A DNA stretch of 15,559 nucleotides from Candidatus Melainabacteria bacterium GWA2_34_9 (GCA_001784535.1 MFRJ01000123.1:1-15559), one strand, 5' to 3'; positions 1 to 7,075 are shown, numbered from the stretch's first letter. Numbers and translations: made by a program. The notes: a model not told the origin generated them from the sequence alone.

Positions 1-76
1 GGGCTAAAGTTTTCTTTTGCTTCGTTTTCTTTTGCATCAAAAGAAAATGAAGACGGGTAAAGGGTGGTAAACCCTT
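1..76. repeat. Short tandem and inverted repeats downstream of the UbiD gene
   Basis: A 15-base unit (GTTTTCTTTTGCTTC, 9-23) is followed directly by a copy with one change (24-38). The second copy also forms a perfect inverted repeat with what follows: TTTTCTTTTG at 25-34, a 3-base gap, then CAAAAGAAAA at 38-47. A smaller hairpin, AAGGGT (60-65) with ACCCTT (71-76), touches the UbiD stop codon. Read on the minus strand, the UbiD transcript would run into both hairpins, but neither is followed by a clean U-run. This is either a weak terminator or a dispersed intergenic repeat; the sequence alone does not decide. Confidence 0.5.
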
Positions 77-1534
77 CTATAAACGAAACTTTTTTAACTT
101 TTCATCAACCCTTTTCTTGATGTCCTCTGACATCACAATTTCATCAGGCCAATCGCGGGTAAAACCTTCTTCCGCCCATTTCTTTGTGGCATCAATACCC
201 ATCTTCCCGCCAAAGCCCAACAAATCACAGGAATGATCAAGCACATCAAGAGGTCCTTTTGTAATAACACAATCCCTGGAAGGATCAGTATTGTTGAAAA
301 TTTTCCAACTCACCGCGGAAATATCATGCACATCAACATCAAAATCAACTATTATAACAAATTTTGTGAACATAAGCTGCCCCAAACCCCAGACAGCATT
401 TATGATTTTATTCGCATGACCGGGAAATTTCTTGTCAATGCTTATGATAGCACAATTATGGAACACCCCTTCAAACGGCAAATTCATATCAACTATTTCC
501 GGCAAAATCAAACGCAATACAGGCAGAAAAATCTGCTCTGTAGCTTTTCCCATATAACAATCTTCCTGTGGAGGCTTCCCGACGATAGTAGCAGGATAAA
601 CAGGATTTTTTTTGTGAGTCATGCAAGTAATATGAAAAACAGGATACTTGTCAGCAAGACTATAATAGCCTGTATGATCACCAAAAGGTCCTTCTGTGCG
701 TTCTTCCTCTAAATCCACATACCCTTCGAGAATAATTTCCGCATCAGCAGGAACTTCTATATCAACGGTTTTGCATTTTACAAGTTTTACGGGCTTTTTA
801 CGGAGAAATCCCGCAAAAATCATCTCATCAATCCCCGACGGAACAGGAGCAGTTGCTGCATAAGTTATAGCAGGATCACAGCCTAATGCAACAGCAATTT
901 CAAACTTCTTGCCGAGCTTTTTAGACTCCTGAAAATTCTTGGCACCGTCATGATGCTTATGCCAGTGCATTCCTGTGGTAGTATTATCAAATTTCTGAAG
1001 CCTGTACATCCCCATATTTCTGTTTCCTGTATGGGGATTCTTTGTAATGACTAACGGAAGCGTGATAAAAGCTCCTCCGTCTTGCGGCCAGCATTTTAAA
1101 ATCGGCAATTTGTCAAGAATAGGCTGACTTAAATCTTTTATTACAACTTCCTGACAAGGAGCACTAAAACACCCCTGCGGAAAAAATTGGCTAACTTCAA
1201 GAAGTTTTGGCATCAAGGTCGCTTTTCCTGCCCAGGAATCAGGAATTTCAGGCTTTATTAATTCCTTTATTCTTTCAGCAATTTCTTTTACGTTATCAAC
1301 CCCAAGAGAAAACGCCATTCTTTCAAAAGACCCGAAAGCGTTCGTCAAAACAGGAACCTCATAGCCTTCAACGTTTTTAAACAAAAGGGCTTTGTTTGGA
1401 AAATCTTTGCCTTTGCTCGCCCTGTCAGTAATTTCAGTGATTTCCAACTCGGAACTCACTGGAAAATCAATCTCCAGAAGCTCATTTTTTTCTCTAAGTG
1501 TATTTATAAAATCCTGTAAATCTTTGTACGCCAT
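77..1534 (-). CDS. ubiD: UbiD-family prenylated-FMN decarboxylase
   Basis: A 485-residue UbiD-family decarboxylase, a reversible (de)carboxylase of aromatic or alpha,beta-unsaturated acids that needs prenylated FMN made by UbiX. The length fits the family (E. coli UbiD is about 497). Visible signatures are the NMGMYR stretch around residue 173-178, whose Arg178 corresponds to the catalytic arginine, and the EGPFGDHTGYY block at 281-291. Glu276 and Glu281 fit the acidic pair of the family's Glu-Arg-Glu triad. The start ATG has TTAAGG five bases upstream. It is last in a minus-strand operon, 11 bases after the small exported protein. Pipelines usually label such proteins menaquinone-pathway decarboxylase. 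No ubiX or quinone gene is visible here, and gut Melainabacteria are thought to lack respiration, so the real substrate is open. The family is certain, the substrate is not. Confidence 0.93.
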   Translation of the reverse strand: MAYKDLQDFINTLREKNELLEIDFPVSSELEITEITDRASKGKDFPNKALLFKNVEGYEVPVLTNAFGSFERMAFSLGVDNVKEIAERIKELIKPEIPDSWAGKATLMPKLLEVSQFFPQGCFSAPCQEVVIKDLSQPILDKLPILKCWPQDGGAFITLPLVITKNPHTGNRNMGMYRLQKFDNTTTGMHWHKHHDGAKNFQESKKLGKKFEIAVALGCDPAITYAATAPVPSGIDEMIFAGFLRKKPVKLVKCKTVDIEVPADAEIILEGYVDLEEERTEGPFGDHTGYYSLADKYPVFHITCMTHKKNPVYPATIVGKPPQEDCYMGKATEQIFLPVLRLILPEIVDMNLPFEGVFHNCAIISIDKKFPGHANKIINAVWGLGQLMFTKFVIIVDFDVDVHDISAVSWKIFNNTDPSRDCVITKGPLDVLDHSCDLLGFGGKMGIDATKKWAEEGFTRDWPDEIVMSEDIKKRVDEKLKKFRL

Positions 1535-1545
1535 AACCTTAACTT

Positions 1546-1962
1546 CTAATAATAAGTGGATTTATCAATATTTTTACTGCTTTTAGTGGTCGATAAGCTG
1601 TGTTCCTGATTTTTTCTTAACTCATCTTCCCTTATTTGCATATAACACATGGTTTTATTCTCGGCACTTTCGCATGCTGCAACCGATTTATCATATTCTT
1701 TTTTTCTGAGAGCCCAATAATTATTATCCTGTGTTTGTTGAGTTATTGCTAACATAGGTATACCAAGTCCGATACCAAAAAGACTGGCTGTTAAAAGTAC
1801 ACCCAGTGTCATTTGCGTTTTATAAAACTGTTTATGGTACTTAACATTTTGATATGTAGTTGGACAAATTTCTTCCCAGCTTATTAAATTCTCTGCAAAC
1901 GCACAACTGGTCTGTAAAAGTAACAACATAGCAAGAGAAAATGATATTAACTTCTTTTTCAT
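1546..1962 (-). CDS. Small exported or membrane protein of unknown function
   Basis: A 138-residue protein I do not recognise. It begins with a typical signal peptide: KKK, then a hydrophobic stretch at about residues 5-17, ending near CAFA-EN, which suits signal peptidase I. The Cys in LQTSC is a poor lipobox because the -3 residue is Gln. A second hydrophobic segment (about 52-74, MTLGVLLTASLFGIGLGIPM and following) looks like a membrane helix, so the protein is probably anchored with a soluble, charged C-terminal tail. Three further cysteines (residue 33 and two near 95-106) sit in the exported part and could form disulfides. GAAAGG lies six bases before the ATG. It is between the TIM-barrel gene (12 bases upstream) and ubiD (11 bases downstream), so it is cotranscribed with both. 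Nothing in the sequence suggests a role beyond the envelope. Confidence 0.75.
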   Translation of the reverse strand: MKKKLISFSLAMLLLLQTSCAFAENLISWEEICPTTYQNVKYHKQFYKTQMTLGVLLTASLFGIGLGIPMLAITQQTQDNNYWALRKKEYDKSVAACESAENKTMCYMQIREDELRKNQEHSLSTTKSSKNIDKSTYY

Positions 1963-1974
1963 AAATACCTTTCT

Positions 1975-2808
1975 TTATTTTAAAGATTCATAAGTCTTCT
2001 GCAAAAGAATTGCATCGTCTTCGATGTCAGGACTCTCGCAAATTATAGTGCCTTTCACGTTAAAATCTTTAAAAGCCTTCATTAATTCTTTATACTTAAG
2101 GTCTGATTCTTCAAGATTGAGATGTTTTCGCTCGCCTTTAGCTGTATATTCAATTCCTGCAATGTGTGCGTGGAAATTTTCCAACGCGTGTTGGCCAATT
2201 TCAGTTCCCATTTTTTCAAAAACCCTTGCAAATTCATCGTAAGTATTCCAATTTCCATTGCTTCTAGCGTGAAGATGCGCAAAATCTATGCAGGGAAGCA
2301 CCATTTCAACTTCATTGGAAAGCTGAATAAGCTCATCCAAATCACCCCACTGAGTGCCTTTTCCTGTAAGTTCAGGACGAACCCATATTTTAATATTTTC
2401 AGATTTTAAAGTATTTATAATTTCAGTCATTTTCGATTTGACCTGATGATGAACAAGTTTTTTATCCTGCCCCATATAAAAGGCAGCATGAAAAGTTATA
2501 CTGTAGCCCCCACAGACATAAGCCACACGCGCTGTATCAAGAATTCTTTTAACGCTGGCTTCAACTTTATCTTGTTCAGGAGAAGCTAAATTAATAAAAT
2601 AAGGACCATGCGCTGTTAAAACCAACTCTTTTTCCTGTGCAGCTTTTTTCACAATAGGCTGAGTATTTGGATTCATATTAACACCGCGGACAAATTCTAT
2701 TTCCATACAGCCAAGTTTCATTTCAACAAGGTCATGAAAAGCGTTTTCATATGTCCTTGGATTTGTTTTATTTGGTATTCCGGCTGTCCCGAATAAAAGC
2801 TTATCCAT
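1975..2808 (-). CDS. Endonuclease IV-like TIM-barrel protein (AP endonuclease family 2)
   Basis: A 277-residue xylose-isomerase-like TIM barrel of the endonuclease IV family, which cuts DNA at abasic sites using a three-metal centre. Family metal-ligand positions can be read in order: His67 (AHGPY), His107 (FHAAF), Glu146 (RPELTG), Asp175 and His178 (CIDFAHLH), His213 or His215 (FHAH), His229 (GERKHLNL) and Glu258 (ICESP). The usual Asp-Arg-His near position 229 of E. coli Nfo is replaced by Glu-Arg-Lys-His, as I recall for the divergent archaeal and bacterial branch rather than classical Nfo. Length matches the family (280-285). AAGGAAAA lies just before the ATG. It is the first gene of the operon leading to ubiD. 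A DNA-repair role is likely; a sugar-type isomerase of the same fold is the alternative. Confidence 0.72.
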   Translation of the reverse strand: MDKLLFGTAGIPNKTNPRTYENAFHDLVEMKLGCMEIEFVRGVNMNPNTQPIVKKAAQEKELVLTAHGPYFINLASPEQDKVEASVKRILDTARVAYVCGGYSITFHAAFYMGQDKKLVHHQVKSKMTEIINTLKSENIKIWVRPELTGKGTQWGDLDELIQLSNEVEMVLPCIDFAHLHARSNGNWNTYDEFARVFEKMGTEIGQHALENFHAHIAGIEYTAKGERKHLNLEESDLKYKELMKAFKDFNVKGTIICESPDIEDDAILLQKTYESLK

Positions 2809-2865
2809 TATTTTTTCCTTGATAATTGATTTTAAACTATTTTACTTCAAAATGATTTTACATAC

Positions 2866-2889
2866 AAAAAGCCTGCTTAAAAAAGCAGG
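2866..2889 (-). terminator. Rho-independent terminator of the GGDEF/HD-GYP gene
   Basis: Read on the minus strand, CCTGCTT pairs with AAGCAGG over seven bases around a four-base loop, followed by CTTTTTG. It lies about 35 bases after the stop of the cyclic-di-GMP gene and upstream of the next minus-strand operon, so it separates the two transcripts. Confidence 0.75.
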
Positions 2890-2924
2890 ACATATAAAGT
2901 TAAGGTTTAATTTTTATTACATAT

Positions 2925-4736
2925 CTATGGTTTTGTGCATAAAGACGGAGCAATTGAAACAAATTTACTTACCATCTCTTTATCCCATTGTGTTCCAGCG
3001 CCTGCTCTAAGAATTTCTATTGATCTGTCCAGCGTTAATGATTTTCTGTAAGGTCTGTGACTTATCAAAGCGTGGAATGCGTCTGCAATTGCCACAATTT
3101 TAGCTCCTACAGGAATTTCATCATCTTTTAATCTGTCCGGATATCCGCAGCCATCAATTCTTTCGTGATGGTGTTTAACTATCGGAATTAAATCTTTCAA
3201 TGATTTAATCGGTTCTAAAACTTTTTTAGCACCGATAACCGGATGCTGTTTCATAATTTCCCATTCATGATCTGTTAAAGCACCGGGTTTTCTTAAAATT
3301 GATTCAGTTATGCCTATTTTACCAACATCATGAAGCAATGCAGCCAATTTAATCCTTTGAACGGTTTTTTCAGGAAGATTTATAGCTCTAGCAAGAGCTT
3401 CTGCATACATTGAAACAGCCTGAGAATGACCTCTTGTATATGTATCTTTTGCATCAATTGCTCCTGCAAGAGATGAAACGACATCAAGAGGAATTTTAGG
3501 CATTTTTTTAGATTTAAGGAATCTTTTTACAAGCTCATCTTCAAAATTTACACCCCATTGAGAATGTCTTTTAGCGATGACGCGGGCTAAAGTATCTAAA
3601 GCAATTTTATTCCAGAAATTCATATCCTGCGCGCTAACTACGGCAGCCATGCCATTTTTGTGACTGTCATGTTTTGAAATAAGCATTGCCTGCTCAGCGA
3701 GTATCAATAATTTTTCCTGTTCTTTTGCACATTCAGGATAAGTAGCAACACCTATACTGGCTTTAACATGACCGACACCTTCAATACAGCAGGCTGACAA
3801 AGCATTATTTATATGTTTTGCCACATAGCATGCTTTTGTATTATCAGCGCCCGGAAGTATAACTGCGATTTCATCTCCGCCAAAACGACCTGCAATATCT
3901 TTCACCCTGATATTTTTTCTGATTTTTTCAGCTATGAGACAAATAATTTCATCACCTTTAGCATGACCGAACTCTCTATTTATTCTTGCAATATTATTGA
4001 TATCAAATATTATAACAGATAGACTTTCACCTATTTTTTCTGCCTTTTTAATTGATTGAGTTAAGCTTTCCTGAAATACTTTATGAGTATGAAGCCCTGT
4101 CAAGTTATCTATGCCGCTGTTAGAAGAAAGTTTTTCTTTTAATTGAATGTTTGCAATCAAAAGAGTGGCATAAGTACACAAACTGTTCATAATTTCATCG
4201 TTTTTATGATCTTTTAAAGCTGCACCCGCAATAAAAATACCTTGGCTTTCATCCTGAGAAACAAGTGGAATAATTACGCACTGATTATTTTCAATATGAC
4301 TAACTTCAGGGAAACTTATATAACTTGAATGTTTTCTTGTTCTGTCATTAAAGCTTTTTACAATAATATTTTCAGGATCTTCAAGAGATTGTTTTAATGA
4401 ATAAATATTTTTTGTAAAATCTGTAAATGTAATGCTTAATTCTGTATTTGTTGAATCTGGGATACCCAACGCCGTGAAGTTATATCCCAATTTGACAGCT
4501 GTAGAATGAAGTCTGTCATAAATTTCTTCTATAGAATTATCTGCCATTGCAGAATTATAAAATTCTGTTATAACCTCTAAAGGATCTAAAGACTGCTGAT
4601 ATAAAAACCTTTGCGACTTACTGCCATTACTCGCATAAAAAGAACTTAAGGCTTTCCGTGCATTAAGATGCACATTAACCCTCTGCGAATTAAACTTCGA
4701 GATGTTATTAATAGACAACTCTTGATTATGACTCAA
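2925..4736 (-). CDS. Soluble GAF-like / GGDEF / HD-GYP cyclic-di-GMP protein
   Basis: A 603-residue protein with both a cyclic-di-GMP synthase and a phosphodiesterase module. Residues 1-55 are unstructured-looking; about 55-205 looks GAF-like (sensory); about 208-360 is GGDEF; about 415-595 is HD-GYP. The GGDEF motif is GGDEI (286-290) and keeps the catalytic residues. An inhibitory-site RxxD (RVKD, 277-280) sits exactly five residues ahead, so product inhibition is expected. The HD motif is His469-Asp470 in LLHDVGKIG, and the second signature HHERIDGCGYP (523-533) is complete, so both halves look active. There is no membrane helix; it should be cytosolic. The start must be TTG: an in-frame TGA lies two codons upstream, AAGGGG sits eight bases before it, and the next in-frame Met is residue 64. 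It is transcribed alone, divergent from the sigma gene. Confidence 0.93.
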   Translation of the reverse strand: MSHNQELSINNISKFNSQRVNVHLNARKALSSFYASNGSKSQRFLYQQSLDPLEVITEFYNSAMADNSIEEIYDRLHSTAVKLGYNFTALGIPDSTNTELSITFTDFTKNIYSLKQSLEDPENIIVKSFNDRTRKHSSYISFPEVSHIENNQCVIIPLVSQDESQGIFIAGAALKDHKNDEIMNSLCTYATLLIANIQLKEKLSSNSGIDNLTGLHTHKVFQESLTQSIKKAEKIGESLSVIIFDINNIARINREFGHAKGDEIICLIAEKIRKNIRVKDIAGRFGGDEIAVILPGADNTKACYVAKHINNALSACCIEGVGHVKASIGVATYPECAKEQEKLLILAEQAMLISKHDSHKNGMAAVVSAQDMNFWNKIALDTLARVIAKRHSQWGVNFEDELVKRFLKSKKMPKIPLDVVSSLAGAIDAKDTYTRGHSQAVSMYAEALARAINLPEKTVQRIKLAALLHDVGKIGITESILRKPGALTDHEWEIMKQHPVIGAKKVLEPIKSLKDLIPIVKHHHERIDGCGYPDRLKDDEIPVGAKIVAIADAFHALISHRPYRKSLTLDRSIEILRAGAGTQWDKEMVSKFVSIAPSLCTKP

Positions 4737-5221
4737 CCTTCAAGCCCCTTATGTTTTTATTGAACCTTAACTCTTCTAAACTCTCTTTATATATACATTA
4801 TTCTATTAAGTTTTTAGTAAATTTACCAGCACTATTCGGATATTTTTTTAACATTTGTATTTAAATTTCATTAAAAATTACTTATATTATATAACCCAAA
4901 AAAAACAATAAGTTTAAGTGTTGCGAGGAGATTGAATCACGACAATTGTTTAGTTTTGTAACACTTTTTATTAAAGACTCCTGCCCTCGTAACATTTCGT
5001 TATATGGGATTTTAGCGTATTTTTATACATAGAAAACCTATTTTCATTATCTCTATATCTATTATCCGATCGACTAATTTTATATAAAAAATCGGATAAA
5101 ATAATTACTTTTTTGAAACAAATAGTCTTAGTTTTCGTCCTGAATACTATGCACATTAATTAGTACAAATTTGTACTCTTTTTTCAATTTAGAAGAGTCA
5201 AAATTAAAAAGGTGGTTAGGA
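4737..5221. other. Divergent intergenic region with several inverted repeats
   Basis: 485 bases with no convincing gene between the divergent cyclic-di-GMP and sigma genes. It must hold both promoters, but I cannot place either firmly. It contains TGTTGCGAGG (4919-4928), which pairs with CCTCGTAACA (4985-4994) allowing one G-U. An overlapping alternative pairs AAGTGTT (4916-4922) with AACACTT (4960-4966), followed by TTTA. There is also TTATCCGAT (5062-5070) pairing with ATCGGATAA (5091-5099) across 20 bases, and the perfect palindrome at 5162-5177. Base composition is strongly A+T. Confidence 0.6.
5162..5177. promoter_or_regulatory. Perfect 16-base palindrome upstream of the sigma gene
   Basis: AGTACAAATTTGTACT is fully self-complementary and lies 44 bases before the sigma-gene ATG, so it could be an operator for that gene. 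It contains GTA-N8-TAC, the consensus of cyanobacterial NtcA, though at a position that would not suit activation. The following CTTTTTTC also allows reading it as a weak attenuator hairpin. The regulator is unknown. Confidence 0.4.
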
Positions 5222-6244
5222 ATGACAGGTTTGGATTTAGCAAAATTAAACACCAAAACGAGTAGCGACATAGATTTTGAATATCTTGCCAAAATGGAAG
5301 ATGATTTAGAAGATGAAGATTTTACAGAAGCTGACGAAGATCTTAAGCCGGAAACGGCCGATTTAAAAGATGTTCCCAAGCATAAAAAGATTTTTAATCA
5401 GGAATTCAGAGCAAATGATATTCTGCAAATGTATTTAAGAGACGTTGGCAGAAAATCCATGATTAATGCAGCAGAAGAGATTGAGCTTGGCAGAAAAATC
5501 AAGGAAGGAAAAAAAGAAGAAGCTGAAATTGCTAAAGCAAAATTGGTTCAGGCAAATTTAAGGCTTGTGGTAAGTATTTGCAAGAAATATGTCGGACAGG
5601 GCGTACTTTTTATGGATTTAGTTCAAGAAGGAAGCCTCGGCTTAATACGTGCAGCTGAAAGATTTGACTACAGGCGCGGTTTTAAATTCAGCACTTACGC
5701 AACATGGTGGATAAGACAGACTATAATTCGTTGTATTGCTAATACTTCAAGAACTATACGTATTCCCGTCCACATGTCTGACAAAATAAGACAATATAAG
5801 AAAGTTAAAACGATACTAACCCTTGAATTAGGCAGAGAACCGACTCTTCAAGAAATAGGAAAAACAATGAAACTTTCGCCTGATAAAGTTGCATGTGTAA
5901 AAAAAGCCATGTCAAGAGAACCAATGAGCCTTGACTTGCCTATAGGCGAAGATCTTTATCTTGAGGACTACGTTCCAGATGCAGAAGCTGTTTCTCCTCA
6001 CGTCAGAGCAATGGATAATCTTCTTCATGAAAATGTAATGCAAGCTTTATCTATTCTTACAGAAAGAGAACAGGCTATTCTCAGAGAAAGATTCGGATTA
6101 AATGACGGCAGAAGCAAAACTCTTGAACAATTAGGCAAAATTTTCGGATTTTCAAAAGAGAGAATCAGACAAATAGAAGATATTGCTCTTAAAAAACTTA
6201 GAGATTCTAATGCTATGAAGCATTTAAAAGAATATATTTTATAA
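5222..6244 (+). CDS. RNA polymerase sigma-70 factor (primary-type, group 1 or 2)
   Basis: A 340-residue sigma factor that directs RNA polymerase to promoters. Residues 1-55 form a short acidic N-terminus; region 1.2 is at about 63-95 (DILQMYLRDVGRKSMINAAE); region 2 is at about 108-185, including FKFSTYATWWIRQ; region 3 is at about 190-260; region 4 is at about 278-335 with the helix-turn-helix LEQLGKIFGFSKERIRQIE. I start it at the ATG at 5222 because AAGGTGG lies six bases upstream; a TTG 17 codons earlier has no ribosome site. In region 2.4, Gln166 matches E. coli Gln437, but Ile169 replaces Thr440, a residue that reads the -10 element. In region 4.2, Lys312 replaces Arg584. These changes, with the short N-terminus, favour a group 2 alternative sigma or a divergent main sigma. 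A shared terminator follows. Confidence 0.92.
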   Translation: MTGLDLAKLNTKTSSDIDFEYLAKMEDDLEDEDFTEADEDLKPETADLKDVPKHKKIFNQEFRANDILQMYLRDVGRKSMINAAEEIELGRKIKEGKKEEAEIAKAKLVQANLRLVVSICKKYVGQGVLFMDLVQEGSLGLIRAAERFDYRRGFKFSTYATWWIRQTIIRCIANTSRTIRIPVHMSDKIRQYKKVKTILTLELGREPTLQEIGKTMKLSPDKVACVKKAMSREPMSLDLPIGEDLYLEDYVPDAEAVSPHVRAMDNLLHENVMQALSILTEREQAILRERFGLNDGRSKTLEQLGKIFGFSKERIRQIEDIALKKLRDSNAMKHLKEYIL

Positions 6245-6248
6245 TTTT

Positions 6249-6280
6249 AAAAAATAGAGGTTTCAAACCTCTATTTTTTT
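6249..6280 (+). terminator. Bidirectional terminator between convergent genes
   Basis: A-run, then ATAGAGGTTT, a one-base centre, AAACCTCTAT and a T-run. The arms are complementary, and U-runs follow in both directions, so it can end the sigma transcript on the plus strand and the small unknown gene on the minus strand. The stop codon of the minus-strand gene (6271-6273) lies inside the stem. Confidence 0.85.
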
Positions 6281-6711
6281 ATGCCTTTTTCTTCAACAAA
6301 TTTATTTAATTTGGTATGTAAATCCTGCCTTAATTTTACCAAATTGTCCAAGGTTCTTTGTAAAGCAGAATGTACTGATTTTATTTTTTCGCCGGTAGTT
6401 GCGCGCACTAAATTAGGCTTTACTAAAGGAAAACTTTTTTTTATTTTTTCGACTATTTTAAAGCTTTTTTTATTAGGTTCAGATTTTATAAAAGAATCTA
6501 ATGCATTTGCCAATCTTGCGGTAATTTGAACTTCTTTCGAAGGTGTCCAAAGACTTACTCCAACTTCTCCGTGAGGACGTCCAAACAAGTCACGGTGAAG
6601 TTTACCGCTTAATTGAGGTTTTCTGCTTTCTATAGCTGAATTAAGAACTCGATTTATTTTGAAATTTGCCCATGCTCCTGTAAAAGCAATATTTTGTTCA
6701 GTTTTAAGCAT
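6271..6711 (-). CDS. Small basic protein of unknown function
   Basis: I do not recognise this protein. From the chosen ATG it has 146 residues and is Lys-rich and basic, with no signal peptide, membrane helix or cysteine. Its N-terminus MLKTEQNIAFTG carries a short FTG motif. Residues about 30-70 contain SGKLHRDLFGRPHGEVGVSL, and the C-terminal 45 residues look like an amphipathic helix or coiled coil (HSALQRTLDNLVKLRQDL and following). I prefer the start at 6711 because GAGG lies nine bases upstream. The in-frame ATG at 6726, five codons earlier, has no ribosome site. A candidate promoter (6748-6775) would give a leader of about 30 bases. It converges on the sigma gene. No function can be inferred. 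Confidence 0.65.
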   Translation of the reverse strand: MLKTEQNIAFTGAWANFKINRVLNSAIESRKPQLSGKLHRDLFGRPHGEVGVSLWTPSKEVQITARLANALDSFIKSEPNKKSFKIVEKIKKSFPLVKPNLVRATTGEKIKSVHSALQRTLDNLVKLRQDLHTKLNKFVEEKGIKK

Positions 6712-6747
6712 TCTCGTTTGCCTCATATTTAAAAATTATTTAGCTTT

Positions 6748-6775
6748 ATTTTATAGTAAACAAAAAATGTAGCAA
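6748..6775 (-). promoter_or_regulatory. Candidate sigma-70 promoter of the small unknown gene
   Basis: On the minus strand, TTGCTA (6775-6770), a 16-base spacer and TAAAAT (6753-6748). The start would be near 6741, about 30 bases before the chosen ATG. It lies downstream of the small RNA terminator, so the gene need not depend on that transcript. Confidence 0.35.
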
Positions 6776-6794
6776 ATCGGCTGGTGAGGCACAA

Positions 6795-6900
6795 ATAAAA
6801 ACGACAGAAATTTTTGAATTTCTGTCGGGATCAATACCGAAGGATTATAGGCTTTCTTGAATTCTCGTAACGAAGCATAAACAAAAGTCTTTTACTTTTG
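6795..6900 (-). ncRNA. Candidate small RNA of about 105 bases
   Basis: A minus-strand transcript is bounded by a good promoter (6906-6934) and a strong terminator (6797-6827), with no gene between them. In the predicted RNA a 5' hairpin pairs CAAAAGT with ACTTTTG (6900-6894 with 6888-6882), and the middle has a small stem capped by UUCG (around 6835-6850). The 3' end is the terminator hairpin. A 15-codon frame starting ATG CTT CGT (6878-6831) fits inside but has no ribosome site. It matches no RNA family I can name; it does not fold as a tRNA. An attenuated leader for the downstream gene is the main alternative. Confidence 0.5.
6797..6827 (-). terminator. Rho-independent terminator with no upstream protein gene
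   Basis: On the minus strand, CGACAGAAAT pairs perfectly with ATTTCTGTCG over ten bases around a six-base loop, followed directly by TTTTTATTTG. On the plus strand no U-run follows, so the direction is minus. No minus-strand gene lies upstream within reach, which is the main argument for a small RNA here. Confidence 0.75.
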
Positions 6901-6905
6901 AGAAA

Positions 6906-6934
6906 ATCATACGTGCTTGTTTTTATAAACTCAA
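6906..6934 (-). promoter_or_regulatory. Sigma-70 promoter of the candidate small RNA
   Basis: On the minus strand, TTGAGT (6934-6929), exactly 17 bases, then TATGAT (6911-6906). This is four of six and five of six matches to the consensus boxes with ideal spacing. Transcription would begin near 6899, at the base of the 5' hairpin. Confidence 0.5.
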
Positions 6935-7075
6935 GTGTTTTTTAATTTTTTACTCTGTATGATTGAGAAGTGTAATTGATAACAATCACACAATAATTAA
7001 CGAAAATGATATACTTATTTTTATATTGTTAGGAGTGCTGTTTTTTGGGAAATAGGGCAGTCATGAAAAACCCGT

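Noticed and set aside
1..47. CRISPR-like array
   Set aside because: Only two 15-base units in direct tandem with no spacers, and no cas genes in the window.
233..712. Open plus-strand frame of about 159 codons
   Set aside because: It lies opposite the UbiD gene, whose motifs are unmistakable; its protein has no recognisable pattern.
2024..2409. Plus-strand open frames opposite the TIM-barrel gene
   Set aside because: Antisense to a gene with conserved metal-ligand motifs; Ser/Phe/Cys-rich products typical of reverse-strand reading.
5162..5177. NtcA-activated promoter at the GTA-N8-TAC palindrome
   Set aside because: An NtcA activator site should have a -10 box about 22 bases downstream; here that spot falls just before the ribosome site with no TAN3T box, so only an operator is claimed.
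5171..5221. Earlier TTG start adding 17 residues to the sigma factor
   Set aside because: No ribosome site precedes it, it lies within the palindrome at 5162-5177, and AAGGTGG clearly serves the ATG at 5222.
6795..6900. tRNA or known housekeeping RNA in the kinase-upstream region
   Set aside because: No GTTCGA-type loop, no cloverleaf arms, and no features of tmRNA, SRP RNA or RNase P RNA in so short a stretch.
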